From JAYREN01 sp963663375 (GTDB lineage: Bacteria > Acidobacteriota > Holophagae > Holophagales > Holophagaceae): a stretch of 64,000 nt of DNA. How positions within the stretch are numbered: the first letter of the stretch is position 1; each line of letters begins with the position of its first letter. The notes beneath the pieces are model-generated. The model did not search any database and was not told where the DNA came from. It saw only the letters and a program-made list of their open reading frames with translations. Location of the stretch: assembly GCA_963663375.1 (NCBI GenBank), contig OY760195.1:2666001-2730000 (forward strand), given 5' to 3'. The translations under genes were made by a program, and so were the position numbers. Below, one piece after another: positions 9,016 to 16,964 of the stretch.

Positions 9016-9920
9016 TGCTCCATGGCTGCGAGGGCCACGGCGCCCAGGAGCACGATGCCCACCACCAGGAGGTAGGAGGCGGAGAGCAGGGCGCCCTTCA
9101 GGAGGGTCTTGGGCGCGCCCTGTCCGTACACACGCCTTAGGGAAAGGCCGAGGTGGATGGGGAGGGCGAGGATCAGGAGAGACCCGAGGCATCCCGCCCC
9201 CCAGCCTTCTGGTAGGCGGCCCAGGGCCCACTGGGCGATGAAGACAAGGAAGAAGAACGTGTGGGCGTGGAGCGAGAAGATTAAGTGCTCCACGAAGAAG
9301 CGCTTCCGCCGCAGGTAGAGGAGTGTGAGGAGGAGGGCGAAGCCGGGCAGGAGCACGAACATGGCTTGGGACATTCGGTGCCGCAGATTGCGCTTGAAGG
9401 CTACCGGGTCCTTCGCGGCGTGTTCGATGTGACGCGTCCAGCCGTGGGCTTCCTTCTTCCCGGCCTTGGCTTGGGTCTCCTGGGGCTCGGCCTTCGCCGC
9501 TTCGGGCAGGGCCTGGGCCAGCTCCGTCTTGACCTTTTGCTCCACGTCGGAGCTTACGTGCAGGGCGATCGCATCCCCGCCGGAGGACTTTCCGCGCTTC
9601 TCCTCGTCGTGCTTCTCGAAGGCCAGGAGGGAGAAGAGAACGAAGCTCACGAAGATGTAGAGGCGGAAGGGCGGGACATGCCGCGCCCGCTTCCCGCTGA
9701 GGTATTCGAGGGTGAGGAGGCCCGGTCGCAGAATGAGGAGCTTCAAGGTCTGGAGCACCTTGGCGTCGAAGTGCCAGATGTCGTGCACCACGTCCTTGGA
9801 GATGTGCTTCAGGGCCAGGTTCCCCTCCTGGTGGCGCTGCCCGCAGCGGTGACAGAAGGAGCCAAGGAGTGGTTCACCGCAGTTGAGGCAGGCCGAAGTC
9901 GGGGTGGGGTCGAGCGGCAT
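9012..9920 (-). CDS. DUF3667-type zinc-ribbon membrane protein
   Basis: The start is taken at the ATG at 9920, preceded by GGAGA, giving 302 residues. The N-terminus is a zinc ribbon (CLNCGEPLLGSFCHRCGQRH), followed by a conserved region (HDIWHFDAKVLQTLKLLILRPG) and a first membrane segment (LYIFVSFVLFSLLAF). A charged, helical loop comes next, then four or so further hydrophobic segments to the C-terminus. This matches the DUF3667 layout, whose function is not known. It lies 19 bp downstream of the LpxL-like gene on the same strand, so an envelope-related role is possible but unproven. Confidence 0.8.
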   Translation of the reverse strand: MPLDPTPTSACLNCGEPLLGSFCHRCGQRHQEGNLALKHISKDVVHDIWHFDAKVLQTLKLLILRPGLLTLEYLSGKRARHVPPFRLYIFVSFVLFSLLAFEKHDEEKRGKSSGGDAIALHVSSDVEQKVKTELAQALPEAAKAEPQETQAKAGKKEAHGWTRHIEHAAKDPVAFKRNLRHRMSQAMFVLLPGFALLLTLLYLRRKRFFVEHLIFSLHAHTFFFLVFIAQWALGRLPEGWGAGCLGSLLILALPIHLGLSLRRVYGQGAPKTLLKGALLSASYLLVVGIVLLGAVALAAMEH

Positions 9921-9939
9921 GGAAATCTCCGGGCGGGTT

Positions 9940-10902
9940 TCAGGGGACGCTGGGGCCGGAAGCGGCGCGCAGCGGGTCCTCCCAGAAAGGATAGAAGCAG
10001 TACCACTGATCCGGATGCTCGCGGATGAGATTCTCCAGATCCGCGACGTAGCGGCGCATGCCAGCCTCGATGGCCGCCTGCCGCTGGCCCCGCTCGCCGG
10101 TGATGGTGATGGGCTCCATGAAGCGGGCGCGGAAGCGGCCCTCTTCATCCGTGAAGAAGAAGGAACAGAGAATCGGCGCGCCGGTCATGGCCGCCAACTC
10201 CCAGGGGCCGCGGGGGAAGTAAGTCTCCCGTCCGAAGAATGGAAGCGACAGGCCGTGGAGGCTGAAGTCCCGATCCCCCTGCATGCCCACCAGGCGCCCC
10301 TCCCGCAGGAGCATTACCAGGGGCAGAGTGGAAAACCCCACGCCATCCACGGGCACGCCCACCACGCCGCCCTGGCTCCGGATCTGCGTTCTGAGCCGTT
10401 CTACGGCCTCGAAGCGATCCGGTTTGTAGACCACGTGAATCTCCATGCCCTTGGCCCGCAGCAGCAGGCCGCCCAGCTCGAAATTCCCGGCGTGGGCCGT
10501 GAGCAGGATGGCGCCGCGACCCGCCTGCATCACCCCCTCGGCGTGTTCCAGCCCCTGCACCTCGGCGAAGTTGCCCAGGGCTTCCTCCGGAGGGCGCTGA
10601 CCGAAATAGAAGAGATCCACCCAGGCCCGGGCATGCTGCCGAACGACGGCGCGGGCGATGCGGTCCACCTCGGGATGGGTGAGGGGACGTTCCAGAACCT
10701 GGGCCACGTTGCCCTTCACGGCTTCCAGATACTTGGGCCGCAGGGCCATGAAGGCGCCGATGATGTCATCGGAGATCTCGAAGGCGCGGCTGCGGCGCGT
10801 GATGGTGCGGGCCACGTGCAGGAAGAGGGGGAACAGGGTGCCGAAGATCCCGGCGTAGACCAAGTCCAGGAGCTTCGACTGGCTTTGCATGCGGTCCTGC
10901 AT
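9940..10902 (-). CDS. LpxL/HtrB-type lipid acyltransferase
   Basis: The product is a 320-residue lysophospholipid/lipid A acyltransferase-family protein, membrane associated through an N-terminal hydrophobic stretch. The catalytic HX4(D/E) motif is H137-AGNF-E142 (LLTAHAGNFELGG). Typical family blocks QGDRD and PFFGRE follow. It probably adds secondary acyl chains to lipid A, but the exact acyl donor and position cannot be read from sequence. The ATG at 10902 follows immediately after the TAG of the upstream GxxExxY gene. Its ribosome site (GGGGAGG) lies inside that gene's repeat-derived 3' end. DUF3667 follows 19 bp later. Confidence 0.88.
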   Translation of the reverse strand: MQDRMQSQSKLLDLVYAGIFGTLFPLFLHVARTITRRSRAFEISDDIIGAFMALRPKYLEAVKGNVAQVLERPLTHPEVDRIARAVVRQHARAWVDLFYFGQRPPEEALGNFAEVQGLEHAEGVMQAGRGAILLTAHAGNFELGGLLLRAKGMEIHVVYKPDRFEAVERLRTQIRSQGGVVGVPVDGVGFSTLPLVMLLREGRLVGMQGDRDFSLHGLSLPFFGRETYFPRGPWELAAMTGAPILCSFFFTDEEGRFRARFMEPITITGERGQRQAAIEAGMRRYVADLENLIREHPDQWYCFYPFWEDPLRAASGPSVP

Positions 10903-11337
10903 CTATTCCTCCCCGCGAAGGGCCGCCAAGGGCAGAGGCGAAGGGCCGCGAAGGGAATGGGTCATGGCCAGCCGCTTCCATTCCAGCTTCCCTCCTGATC
11001 CAAAATTGATGATCAATCCGAGAGGGAATCCTGTGGCCCGGAGGTAATTCAAGAGTTGGGAGGTCTCCCGGTCCGTGAGGCAGTCCAGGGCCTTAATCTC
11101 CAGCAGGCACTGGCCGAAGACCACGAAATCGGCCATATAGTGTTTCTTTAGATAGCAGCCCTTGTAGCGGACCCGGAGTGGAACCTGGGACTGGAATGGA
11201 ATTTCCCGCTCGGTCAATTCGCGCTCCAGCGCCTCTTGATAAACCGCCTCAAGGAATCCCGGACCGAGTTGGCGATGCACCTCTATCGCGGCTCCGATGG
11301 TCTGGAATACTTCGTGCTTGAAGAGGAGTTCATCCAC
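10903..11337 (-). CDS. GxxExxY protein (second copy)
   Basis: The product is 144 residues, with GPGFLEAVYQEAL near residues 24-36 as the GxxExxY signature and MADF...CLLEIKAL as the D...E-x-K core of the PD-(D/E)XK fold. It is clearly homologous to, but diverged from, the gene at 3989-4387. The last ~17 residues (SLRGPSPLPLAALRGEE) are encoded by the right arm of the flanking repeat, so the reading frame runs out through repeat sequence. The stop codon directly abuts the start of the lpxL-like gene. Function is unknown. Its position between inverted repeat arms is the most informative context. Confidence 0.9.
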   Translation of the reverse strand: MDELLFKHEVFQTIGAAIEVHRQLGPGFLEAVYQEALERELTEREIPFQSQVPLRVRYKGCYLKKHYMADFVVFGQCLLEIKALDCLTDRETSQLLNYLRATGFPLGLIINFGSGGKLEWKRLAMTHSLRGPSPLPLAALRGEE

Positions 11338-11391
11338 GATGAGGCCCCTTTGCGGCCCTTTCTACTTTGCTTTTCGCGGCTCTTCGCGGAT
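10913..11391. repeat. Inverted CCGCGAAG-array element enclosing the second GxxExxY gene
   Basis: The plus strand at 10913-10955 carries CCGCGAAGGGC-type units (CCGCGAAG, CCGCCAAG, GGCGAAG, CCGCGAAG). At 11348-11391 the units recur inverted (TTTGCGGCCC, TTTTCGCGGCTC, TTCGCGGAT). The element exactly fills the space between the rsgA stop at 11392 and the lpxL ribosome site, and contains the GxxExxY gene. Layout and cargo match the element at 3947-4396, although the unit is CGCGAAG rather than CGCGAATG. Confidence 0.7.
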
Positions 11392-12480
11392 TCATCGATA
11401 GCTGCTCTGGTTGGGGTTGCGCTCGCCCATTTCTTCCCACAGGCGCTGAAGGCTCTGGAGGCGTTCGGGATAGTCGAGGCCCAAGGCCTCATCCTCGGGA
11501 TCCAGGCCCGTGGGATCTTCGACCCATTCGGGCGGGAGCTCGGGAAACACCGCAGCCAGGATGCCTCGGTCCAGGCCGCGCACGCTGAGGGTGCGGATGC
11601 CCGGGGTGTCGATGAGGGTGCCGCCGTAGGGCGTGGGGAGCCACCGGGCGGCCGTCGTGGTCTGGCGGCCCGTGCCGTAGCGGCTCATGTCGCCGGTCTT
11701 GAGGTCCAACTCTGGCATCAGAGCGTTCACCAGGGTGCTCTTGCCCACGCCGCTGTGGCCCACCAGCACCACTACGCGATCCCTGAGCAGCCCTTTCAGT
11801 TCCTCCAGTCCGGAGGCCTTCAGGGCGCTGGTCTCCACGATGGGCACACCCTGTTCTCGCAGGGGATCCAGTTCCGGCAGGGTGTCCTTGGGGCTGGCCT
11901 TGTCACGCTTGGTCACCACGATGCGAAAGGTCAGGCCCGCCGCCAGGGCCAGGCTCTGGGCCCGTTCCAGAAGTCCCGGCCGCAGGGGTGGATCCACCAC
12001 GGCGGCGCAGGCCCACAGCTCATCGGCATTGGCGGCGATGAGCTGCCAGGGTTCCCGGTCGTCGATGCCCCCCCGCTTGAGGAGCGTGCGTCGGGGCATT
12101 ACTGCCACCACCTGGGCCTGGGGGCCGGTGGGATCCACCGCATCCAGGGGGACGGGGGAATAGCGCACCCGGTCGCCCACCACCAACTTGACGCCCTTGA
12201 GCTTCCCGGAGAGGGTGGCCCGCAGGCGGCTGCGGTCGGCCTGTTCCAGATCCACCCACTGGCTGTGGCGCTGGATGAGGGTGGCTTCCTCGTAGTGCAT
12301 CCACGGTTCGGGATCGGGCAGGTAGAGCATGGTGTCCGAGTCGTGGGCCTCGATGCCCGTCTGGAGACGCTCGGCGCTCTGCTGGCGGCGCTTGCTCGTG
12401 GCCCGGCCCTCGCGCCCGTAGGCGTTAGGGCTGTCCATATCTTGAGCCTCGCGGCTCTGGCCCAGGCGGTACTTCCTCAC
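11392..12480 (-). CDS. rsgA: Ribosome small-subunit GTPase RsgA, without the usual zinc knuckle
   Basis: RsgA is a circularly permuted GTPase that helps late 30S maturation. An N-terminal basic extension is followed by an OB-fold (about 50-120). The permuted G-domain has G4 VVTKRD, G1 GHSGVGKST and G3 DTPG. The C-terminal domain that normally binds zinc with three Cys and a His is replaced here by an acidic stretch (EDPTGLDPEDEALGLDYPE) with no Cys or His. The gene starts with GTG, overlapping the efp stop in GTGA, so the two are probably translationally coupled. It ends at the arm of the GxxExxY-containing repeat. Confidence 0.9.
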   Translation of the reverse strand: MRKYRLGQSREAQDMDSPNAYGREGRATSKRRQQSAERLQTGIEAHDSDTMLYLPDPEPWMHYEEATLIQRHSQWVDLEQADRSRLRATLSGKLKGVKLVVGDRVRYSPVPLDAVDPTGPQAQVVAVMPRRTLLKRGGIDDREPWQLIAANADELWACAAVVDPPLRPGLLERAQSLALAAGLTFRIVVTKRDKASPKDTLPELDPLREQGVPIVETSALKASGLEELKGLLRDRVVVLVGHSGVGKSTLVNALMPELDLKTGDMSRYGTGRQTTTAARWLPTPYGGTLIDTPGIRTLSVRGLDRGILAAVFPELPPEWVEDPTGLDPEDEALGLDYPERLQSLQRLWEEMGERNPNQSSYR

Positions 12481-13052
12481 GCGCGCCCCGCGAACTCCCG
12501 GGTCTCGGTGGCCACCTTCACCTTCTCGCCCTCCTTGATGAAGAGGGGCACGCGGATCTCGATGCCTGTCTCCAGTTTGGCGGGCTTGGTGACGTTGCCG
12601 GAGGCCGTGTCCCCCCGGGCGCCGGGCTCGGTGTAGGTGACGGCCAGTTCGACGTGGGTGGGGAGCTGGAGGCCGATGGGGTTGCCGTTGTACTTCTGGA
12701 TCTGGATGATCTGGCCCTCGATGAGGAAATCCAGGGCATCCCCCATCATTTCGTCATTCAGGGTGTGGGTCTCGTAGCTCTCCTGATCCATGAAATGGGC
12801 GCCTTCTCCATCCGCATAGAGGAAGCTGGCGGGCACCATGTTGAGATCGGGCTCTGCGAACTTGTCCCCGGCCTTGAAGGTCTTGTCGAAGACGGCGCGG
12901 GTAAGCAGGTTGCGCATCTTGAGGCGCACCAGGGTCTGGCCGCCCCGGGCCGTAGGGGTGGAGATCTCCACGTCCAGGCAATGGAAAGGGGTTCCTTCCA
13001 GCTCGAAGAACATTTTTCGTTTGACGTTGATGGCTTCAATGAGGGCGGCCAT
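12477..13052 (-). CDS. efp: Elongation factor P (YeiP-like)
   Basis: The 191-residue product has the three-domain EF-P architecture: a KOW-like N-domain followed by two OB folds. EF-P binds between the ribosomal P and E sites and relieves stalling at proline runs. The tip loop reads STPTARGG (residues 31-38), which resembles the EfpL/YeiP subfamily more than the KPGKG loop of lysine-modified EF-P. The C-terminus (TGIEIRVPLFIKEGEKVKV) is typical. The ATG at 13052 has a GGAG-containing leader. It overlaps rsgA by 4 bp, grouping two ribosome-associated factors. Confidence 0.93.
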   Translation of the reverse strand: MAALIEAINVKRKMFFELEGTPFHCLDVEISTPTARGGQTLVRLKMRNLLTRAVFDKTFKAGDKFAEPDLNMVPASFLYADGEGAHFMDQESYETHTLNDEMMGDALDFLIEGQIIQIQKYNGNPIGLQLPTHVELAVTYTEPGARGDTASGNVTKPAKLETGIEIRVPLFIKEGEKVKVATETREFAGRA

Positions 13053-13197
13053 GGGGCTCCTTGGAGGTTTGGAATCATCCCCGAGGGACCGCCGGGGCGC
13101 CTCAGGAGGGAATCTTTGATTCTAGCCGCCCTGCCTCCCTGGAAAGGTGTGGACCGCGGGGCCTTGGCCATGGCTATCATTGGGGATCGGTTAACAC

Positions 13198-14403
13198 ATG
13201 GCAGAACACCCCAGAAATATCGGGCGGTACCAGGTTTTGCGTCCCCTGGGTCAGGGAGCGATGGGGACGGTCTATCTGGCCGAGGATCCGATGCTGAAGC
13301 GCCGCCTGGCCATCAAGGTGGTGCGGGCCGTGGGCGAGGAGCGGGACATCGCCCTGGAGCGCTTCAAGCGCGAGGCCGAGATCTCCGCCCAGCTCAATCA
13401 CCCGAACATCGTCACCATCTATGACGTAGGCGAGGAACCCAATCTGGGGCCCTTCCTGGCCATGGAACTGGTGGAAGGCCAGAGCCTCGGCAAGTTCATC
13501 CGCGAGGGCAACCTGGAGGCCGAGACCCGCCTGGGCATTCTGGTGCAGGCCATGCGGGCCCTCCGGGCCGCCCACCGCCACGCGATCATCCATCGGGATG
13601 TCAAACCCGACAACATCCTGGTGAGCGAGGATGGGCGGGTCAAGCTCATGGACTTCGGCATCGCCAAGACCATGGCGCCGCGCCTCACCACTCAGGGCGA
13701 ATTCCTGGGCAGCCCCGCCTACAGCGCCCCGGAGCTGCTGAAGGGGTCGGAGCCGACCCCCAGTTCCGACCGCTACGCCTTCGCCGTCACCGCCTTCGAA
13801 TTGATGACGGGCCAACTCCCCCATCCCGGTCCCAACGTGGCCGCCGTGATCACCCACGTGCTCCACGAGCCCATCCTGGTGCCCCAGGGCGTGTCTGGTG
13901 ACCTGGCCAATGTCTTCCGCAAGGCGCTCGACTTCGACCCCGAGGAACGCTTCGAGACGCTCATGGAATTCCTGGTGGCGCTCATCGACGCCTTCCCCCT
14001 GGAGAATGCCGCCCGGAGCCGGGTGGAGGAACTGTTCCGCCACGATGATCACGCGGGCGACATCGTGCCTCTGCGGCGGGCTCGTCCCCGGAGCTCCGCC
14101 GGCACGGATTCGGCCTCCGGCCTGACGGCACCCCGCACGACCGGGCGTTCCAGCTTCGCCCGACCCGCAGCCTCCCCCTCGACTTCCGGCTTCCGCATCG
14201 AGCTGGAACCGGATCAGACCAATCCCGGTTTCCGACCTCTACCGGTGCCCCGCAATGCGCCGCCGCCCCAGCCCCGCCCAGACGAGGGCGGCATCAACCC
14301 CAAGACCCTGCTGAAGTGGATCCTCATCGTGCTGGTCTTCGGGCAGCTCGCTTGGTGGATCTACGGTTACCTGCAGCCCTATATGTCAGGGGCTCCGCAG
14401 TAG
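13198..14403 (+). CDS. Membrane-anchored Ser/Thr protein kinase
   Basis: This is a Hanks-type kinase of 401 residues. The kinase domain occupies about residues 10-270, with glycine loop GQGAMGTVYLAED (18-30), catalytic Lys40, HRDVKPDN (132-139), DFG (152-154) and an SPAYSAPE activation/P+1 region. A Pro/Ser/Arg-rich linker of ~100 residues follows, then one C-terminal membrane helix (ILIVLVFGQLAWWIYGY) with only a few residues outside. No PASTA or other sensor domain is present. It diverges from efp. Its stop lies 8 bp from the stop of the convergent CAAX protease gene. Substrates are unknown. Confidence 0.93.
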   Translation: MAEHPRNIGRYQVLRPLGQGAMGTVYLAEDPMLKRRLAIKVVRAVGEERDIALERFKREAEISAQLNHPNIVTIYDVGEEPNLGPFLAMELVEGQSLGKFIREGNLEAETRLGILVQAMRALRAAHRHAIIHRDVKPDNILVSEDGRVKLMDFGIAKTMAPRLTTQGEFLGSPAYSAPELLKGSEPTPSSDRYAFAVTAFELMTGQLPHPGPNVAAVITHVLHEPILVPQGVSGDLANVFRKALDFDPEERFETLMEFLVALIDAFPLENAARSRVEELFRHDDHAGDIVPLRRARPRSSAGTDSASGLTAPRTTGRSSFARPAASPSTSGFRIELEPDQTNPGFRPLPVPRNAPPPQPRPDEGGINPKTLLKWILIVLVFGQLAWWIYGYLQPYMSGAPQ

Positions 14404-14410
14404 CCAGGGA

Positions 14411-15769
14411 CTAGGCCAGCATCCGCACCAGCAGGAATACCCCTGTGTTCCAGCAGGCGTGGATGGCGATAGCCGTCCAGAGATTGCCGGTGCGGACGAA
14501 GGCCCAGCCCAGCACAAGGCCTAGGGTGGCCAGGGTGGGAAGGCCTGTCGGTTGAAGGTGCATGGCGCCGAAGGCCAGGCCCGAGCCGAGAATCGCGAGG
14601 CCCCACCCGCCTTTGGCCCCAAACCTTTCAGCCAACCTCGGTCCCAGCCAGGGCAGGAGGACACCCCGGAAGACCCATTCCTCGAAGACCGGCGCCAGGC
14701 CGCCGATGGTGAGCAGGAGAATCGCCACCGTGAAGGGGTGTCGGAGCCCGGAGATGATTTCCATCAGCTCCCGCTGGGGCGGCTCGGCCCCGCGAGTCCA
14801 TGGACTGGCCAGGAGACCCACCACCACGACTCCGGCGATGGCGATGCCGAGGAAGGGCAGGGCCCACCCCAAGGCCCGGGCCAGGGGGCCTGGAGTGCTG
14901 CGGCGCCAGGCTTCCCTCGGCGTGAGGCCTGCGGCCTTCAGCAGGAGCCAGCCTCCCACCAGCACGTGAAACCCATAGGCGATGGGCAGCGCCATGATCC
15001 TCGGGAGGGGCAGGAGGCTCAGGCAAAGAGCCGCCACCATGCCCGAGCAGCGCATGGCCAGGAACCAGCCAAGCAGGGCCAGAGCCAGCGCCCTCCAGGG
15101 CATGTCGAAGACAGGGAGAGGTTCCTGAGGCCGGGGCCCCTTCCGGGTGAAGAGGAAGATCCCCGCGGCCACGAGGCCTAACAAGCCGAGGGCCAGGGCC
15201 ACAAAGCTTCCCGCCCCCAGAACCGCCAGACGGGGCAGGGCCCAGGCGTGAGCCTTGGCGCGGTAGGGCTCTGGCGCCTGGGACGCCCCTTCGGCGAGGC
15301 GCGCCCGCAGGCTCCAGTACGCGAAGCCTTCGCCCAGGGGGCCGCGGATCGATTCGAGCTCTCCAGCGGTGGGGGACGGGCCCGCCTCGTAGGCCGCTTG
15401 CCAGCAACGCTGGAAGGCCTGCCGAGCGGGCTCGGGTGGAGGGGGAGCTTCCTGCGTCAGGGCGCGCCCCCGGGACAGATCACCCTGCTCCGCCGCCAGA
15501 ATGGAGAGGAGGGCACGATCCCAGTAGGGATTGCCCGGCGTCGACCCCAGGGGCTTGGCAGTCCTGGGGGCGCGGGTCACGACCAGGGCCGCGCGGCCCA
15601 GTTCCTGGGCCCGGGCCTGGAGGCTCGGGCGCTGGGGCGCCTGGTGTGCAGCGCGCTGGGCTGCGGAGAGGCTCCAGATGCCGAGCAGCGAGGCCAGCAA
15701 CAGAAGCGTTATGAGCGGATCGGCCCAGCGGCGATCCGGGTTCCAGGGGCTGATTCTGGGTTCGTCCAT
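14411..15769 (-). CDS. CPBP-family (CAAX prenyl protease 2/Abi-like) membrane metalloprotease
   Basis: The start is taken at the ATG at 15769, giving 452 residues; the open frame extends further upstream but only through palindromic repeat sequence. There is one membrane segment near the N-terminus, a soluble helical part up to about residue 170, then a multi-spanning C-terminal domain. The CPBP motifs are present: EEWVFRG (Glu363-364, Arg368), an MHLQP His near 404 and HACWN (His437, Asn441). These should form a metal-dependent intramembrane protease site. The substrate is unknown. A 310-bp nested palindrome lies directly upstream and may carry or disturb its promoter. Confidence 0.85.
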   Translation of the reverse strand: MDEPRISPWNPDRRWADPLITLLLLASLLGIWSLSAAQRAAHQAPQRPSLQARAQELGRAALVVTRAPRTAKPLGSTPGNPYWDRALLSILAAEQGDLSRGRALTQEAPPPPEPARQAFQRCWQAAYEAGPSPTAGELESIRGPLGEGFAYWSLRARLAEGASQAPEPYRAKAHAWALPRLAVLGAGSFVALALGLLGLVAAGIFLFTRKGPRPQEPLPVFDMPWRALALALLGWFLAMRCSGMVAALCLSLLPLPRIMALPIAYGFHVLVGGWLLLKAAGLTPREAWRRSTPGPLARALGWALPFLGIAIAGVVVVGLLASPWTRGAEPPQRELMEIISGLRHPFTVAILLLTIGGLAPVFEEWVFRGVLLPWLGPRLAERFGAKGGWGLAILGSGLAFGAMHLQPTGLPTLATLGLVLGWAFVRTGNLWTAIAIHACWNTGVFLLVRMLA

Positions 15770-15790
15770 GCCCCAGGATGAGGCTTGCGA

Positions 15791-16100
15791 GGAGCCCGTC
15801 CAAGTATTATGCGAGGCCGCGCTGGGGCGCCAGCCGAGCGAGGCAAGGAAGGCGACGAAGGCCCTCTCGGTATCGGCTTCGCCGATACGTGAGACGAGCT
15901 GAAATCTGGTGGACCCAAGGACGAGGAGCCTGACGCAGCATCGCGACGGCTGGCGCCCCAGCCCGAAGGGTTGAGCGCAAAGGGCTCGCTGGCTGTGTCG
16001 GCGCGTTCGGACGATGGACCCGCATCGCCTCTCACGCGCCTTCGTGCCATCAAGCCCTTTGCGCTCAACGCGGCTCCCGGAGAATACTTGGACGGGCTCC
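15791..16100. repeat. 310-bp nested palindromic element (three-way-junction fold)
   Basis: Perfect inverted pairs are arranged in a nested order. Outer stem: 18 bp, 15791-15808 with 16083-16100 (GGAGCCCGTCCAAGTATT). Second stem: 16 bp, 15821-15836 with 15947-15962, itself containing an 8-bp hairpin with TTC loop at 15870-15888. Third stem: 17 bp, 15970-15986 with 16053-16069, containing a 7-bp pair 16000-16006/16034-16040. The whole would fold as a closed three-way junction in RNA or single-stranded DNA. It sits in the 417-bp gap between the divergent CAAX protease gene and the gene at 16187, with no credible coding region. It may be a palindromic mobile element or a structured RNA. Confidence 0.75.
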
Positions 16101-16186
16101 CTGTCTCCTAGGAAGAGCCTCTTGGGATCTTTCATGTCTCTCTTTTTGAATTGTCGATGGTTTGTCTCTGGGGCCACGGAGTCGCC

Positions 16187-16960
16187 ATGGCTGTGATTCC
16201 GCTGCGTCTGGGCACGGCCCTTTTAGGTGGAGCTGCCTCCCCACGCCAGGCCCTGGTGGCCGCCCTGCCTTCCGATCCGGACCGAGTCGTGGAGCTCAAC
16301 CCGATGGAACGGGCGCGGCAGGCCAAGCTCGGTGAAGGTCGCCCGGAGCGCCTCGCGGAAGTCCTCGCCCCCGCTTCGCTCCGGGAGGTCCTGACGGCGG
16401 GGCCCCGAGCCCTGCAGCGCCTGCGTCAGACTGTGGCCTACGCGGAGAAATGGCAGCGCCGAGGCGATCTGCCGGAGGCCCTGGCGCCCCGGCTGGCCGA
16501 GATCCAGATGCTGCCCTGCCTGCCGCGCCCCAGCCTGCTGCGCCGGGGCGATGGCACCCATCTGGACCGCCTCGCCGTGCAGGGGCCGGGCGCAGAACTG
16601 CACCGCCTTCCCCAACCGACCCTCGCTGCGGTGGGACAGTTCGGAGGGCACCCCGCGGGATTCTGCCTCGCCCTGGAGGATCTACAGGGCGCCGTGCTGG
16701 GGGCCTGGCTGGAAGTGGACTTTGCCTGGACCGGCCACCTGACCCTAAGGGCGGGAGGCCGCCAACGGTCGGCGCCTCTCGAGGCCTGGGAAGGACTGGC
16801 GCTCCCGTCCCTGCGGCCCGGCGAAGTGATGCTGCTGCCTTATCCCCGACTCAAGCCCCTGCCGGAACTGTCGCCGGGGATGGCCTTCACCCTCCAGGCC
16901 GGGGCGGAGCTCCTGCCCCTTTCGCTGGCAAAGGAACTCCTTCATCCCACCCTGCAGTAG
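16187..16960 (+). CDS. Hypothetical protein, 257 aa
   Basis: The start is placed at the ATG at 16187, preceded by GGAG at proper spacing. The product is soluble, rich in Leu, Pro, Arg and Ala, without signal peptide or membrane helix. The first ~120 residues look helical (ERLAEVLAPASLREVLTAGP). The second half is beta-rich and resembles nothing I can name. Codon use is like that of the neighbours. It converges with nadA, with only 4 bp between the stop codons. I do not recognise the family. A SpoA-like C-terminal fold (LEVDFAWTGHLTLRAGGR) is a guess only. Confidence 0.6.
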   Translation: MAVIPLRLGTALLGGAASPRQALVAALPSDPDRVVELNPMERARQAKLGEGRPERLAEVLAPASLREVLTAGPRALQRLRQTVAYAEKWQRRGDLPEALAPRLAEIQMLPCLPRPSLLRRGDGTHLDRLAVQGPGAELHRLPQPTLAAVGQFGGHPAGFCLALEDLQGAVLGAWLEVDFAWTGHLTLRAGGRQRSAPLEAWEGLALPSLRPGEVMLLPYPRLKPLPELSPGMAFTLQAGAELLPLSLAKELLHPTLQ

Positions 16961-16964
16961 GCGC

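Noticed and set aside
15770..16177. N-terminal extension of the CAAX protease open frame through the palindrome
   Set aside because: The extra ~136 residues are translated repeat sequence without hydrophobic or conserved character; a start at 15769 gives the expected membrane protein.
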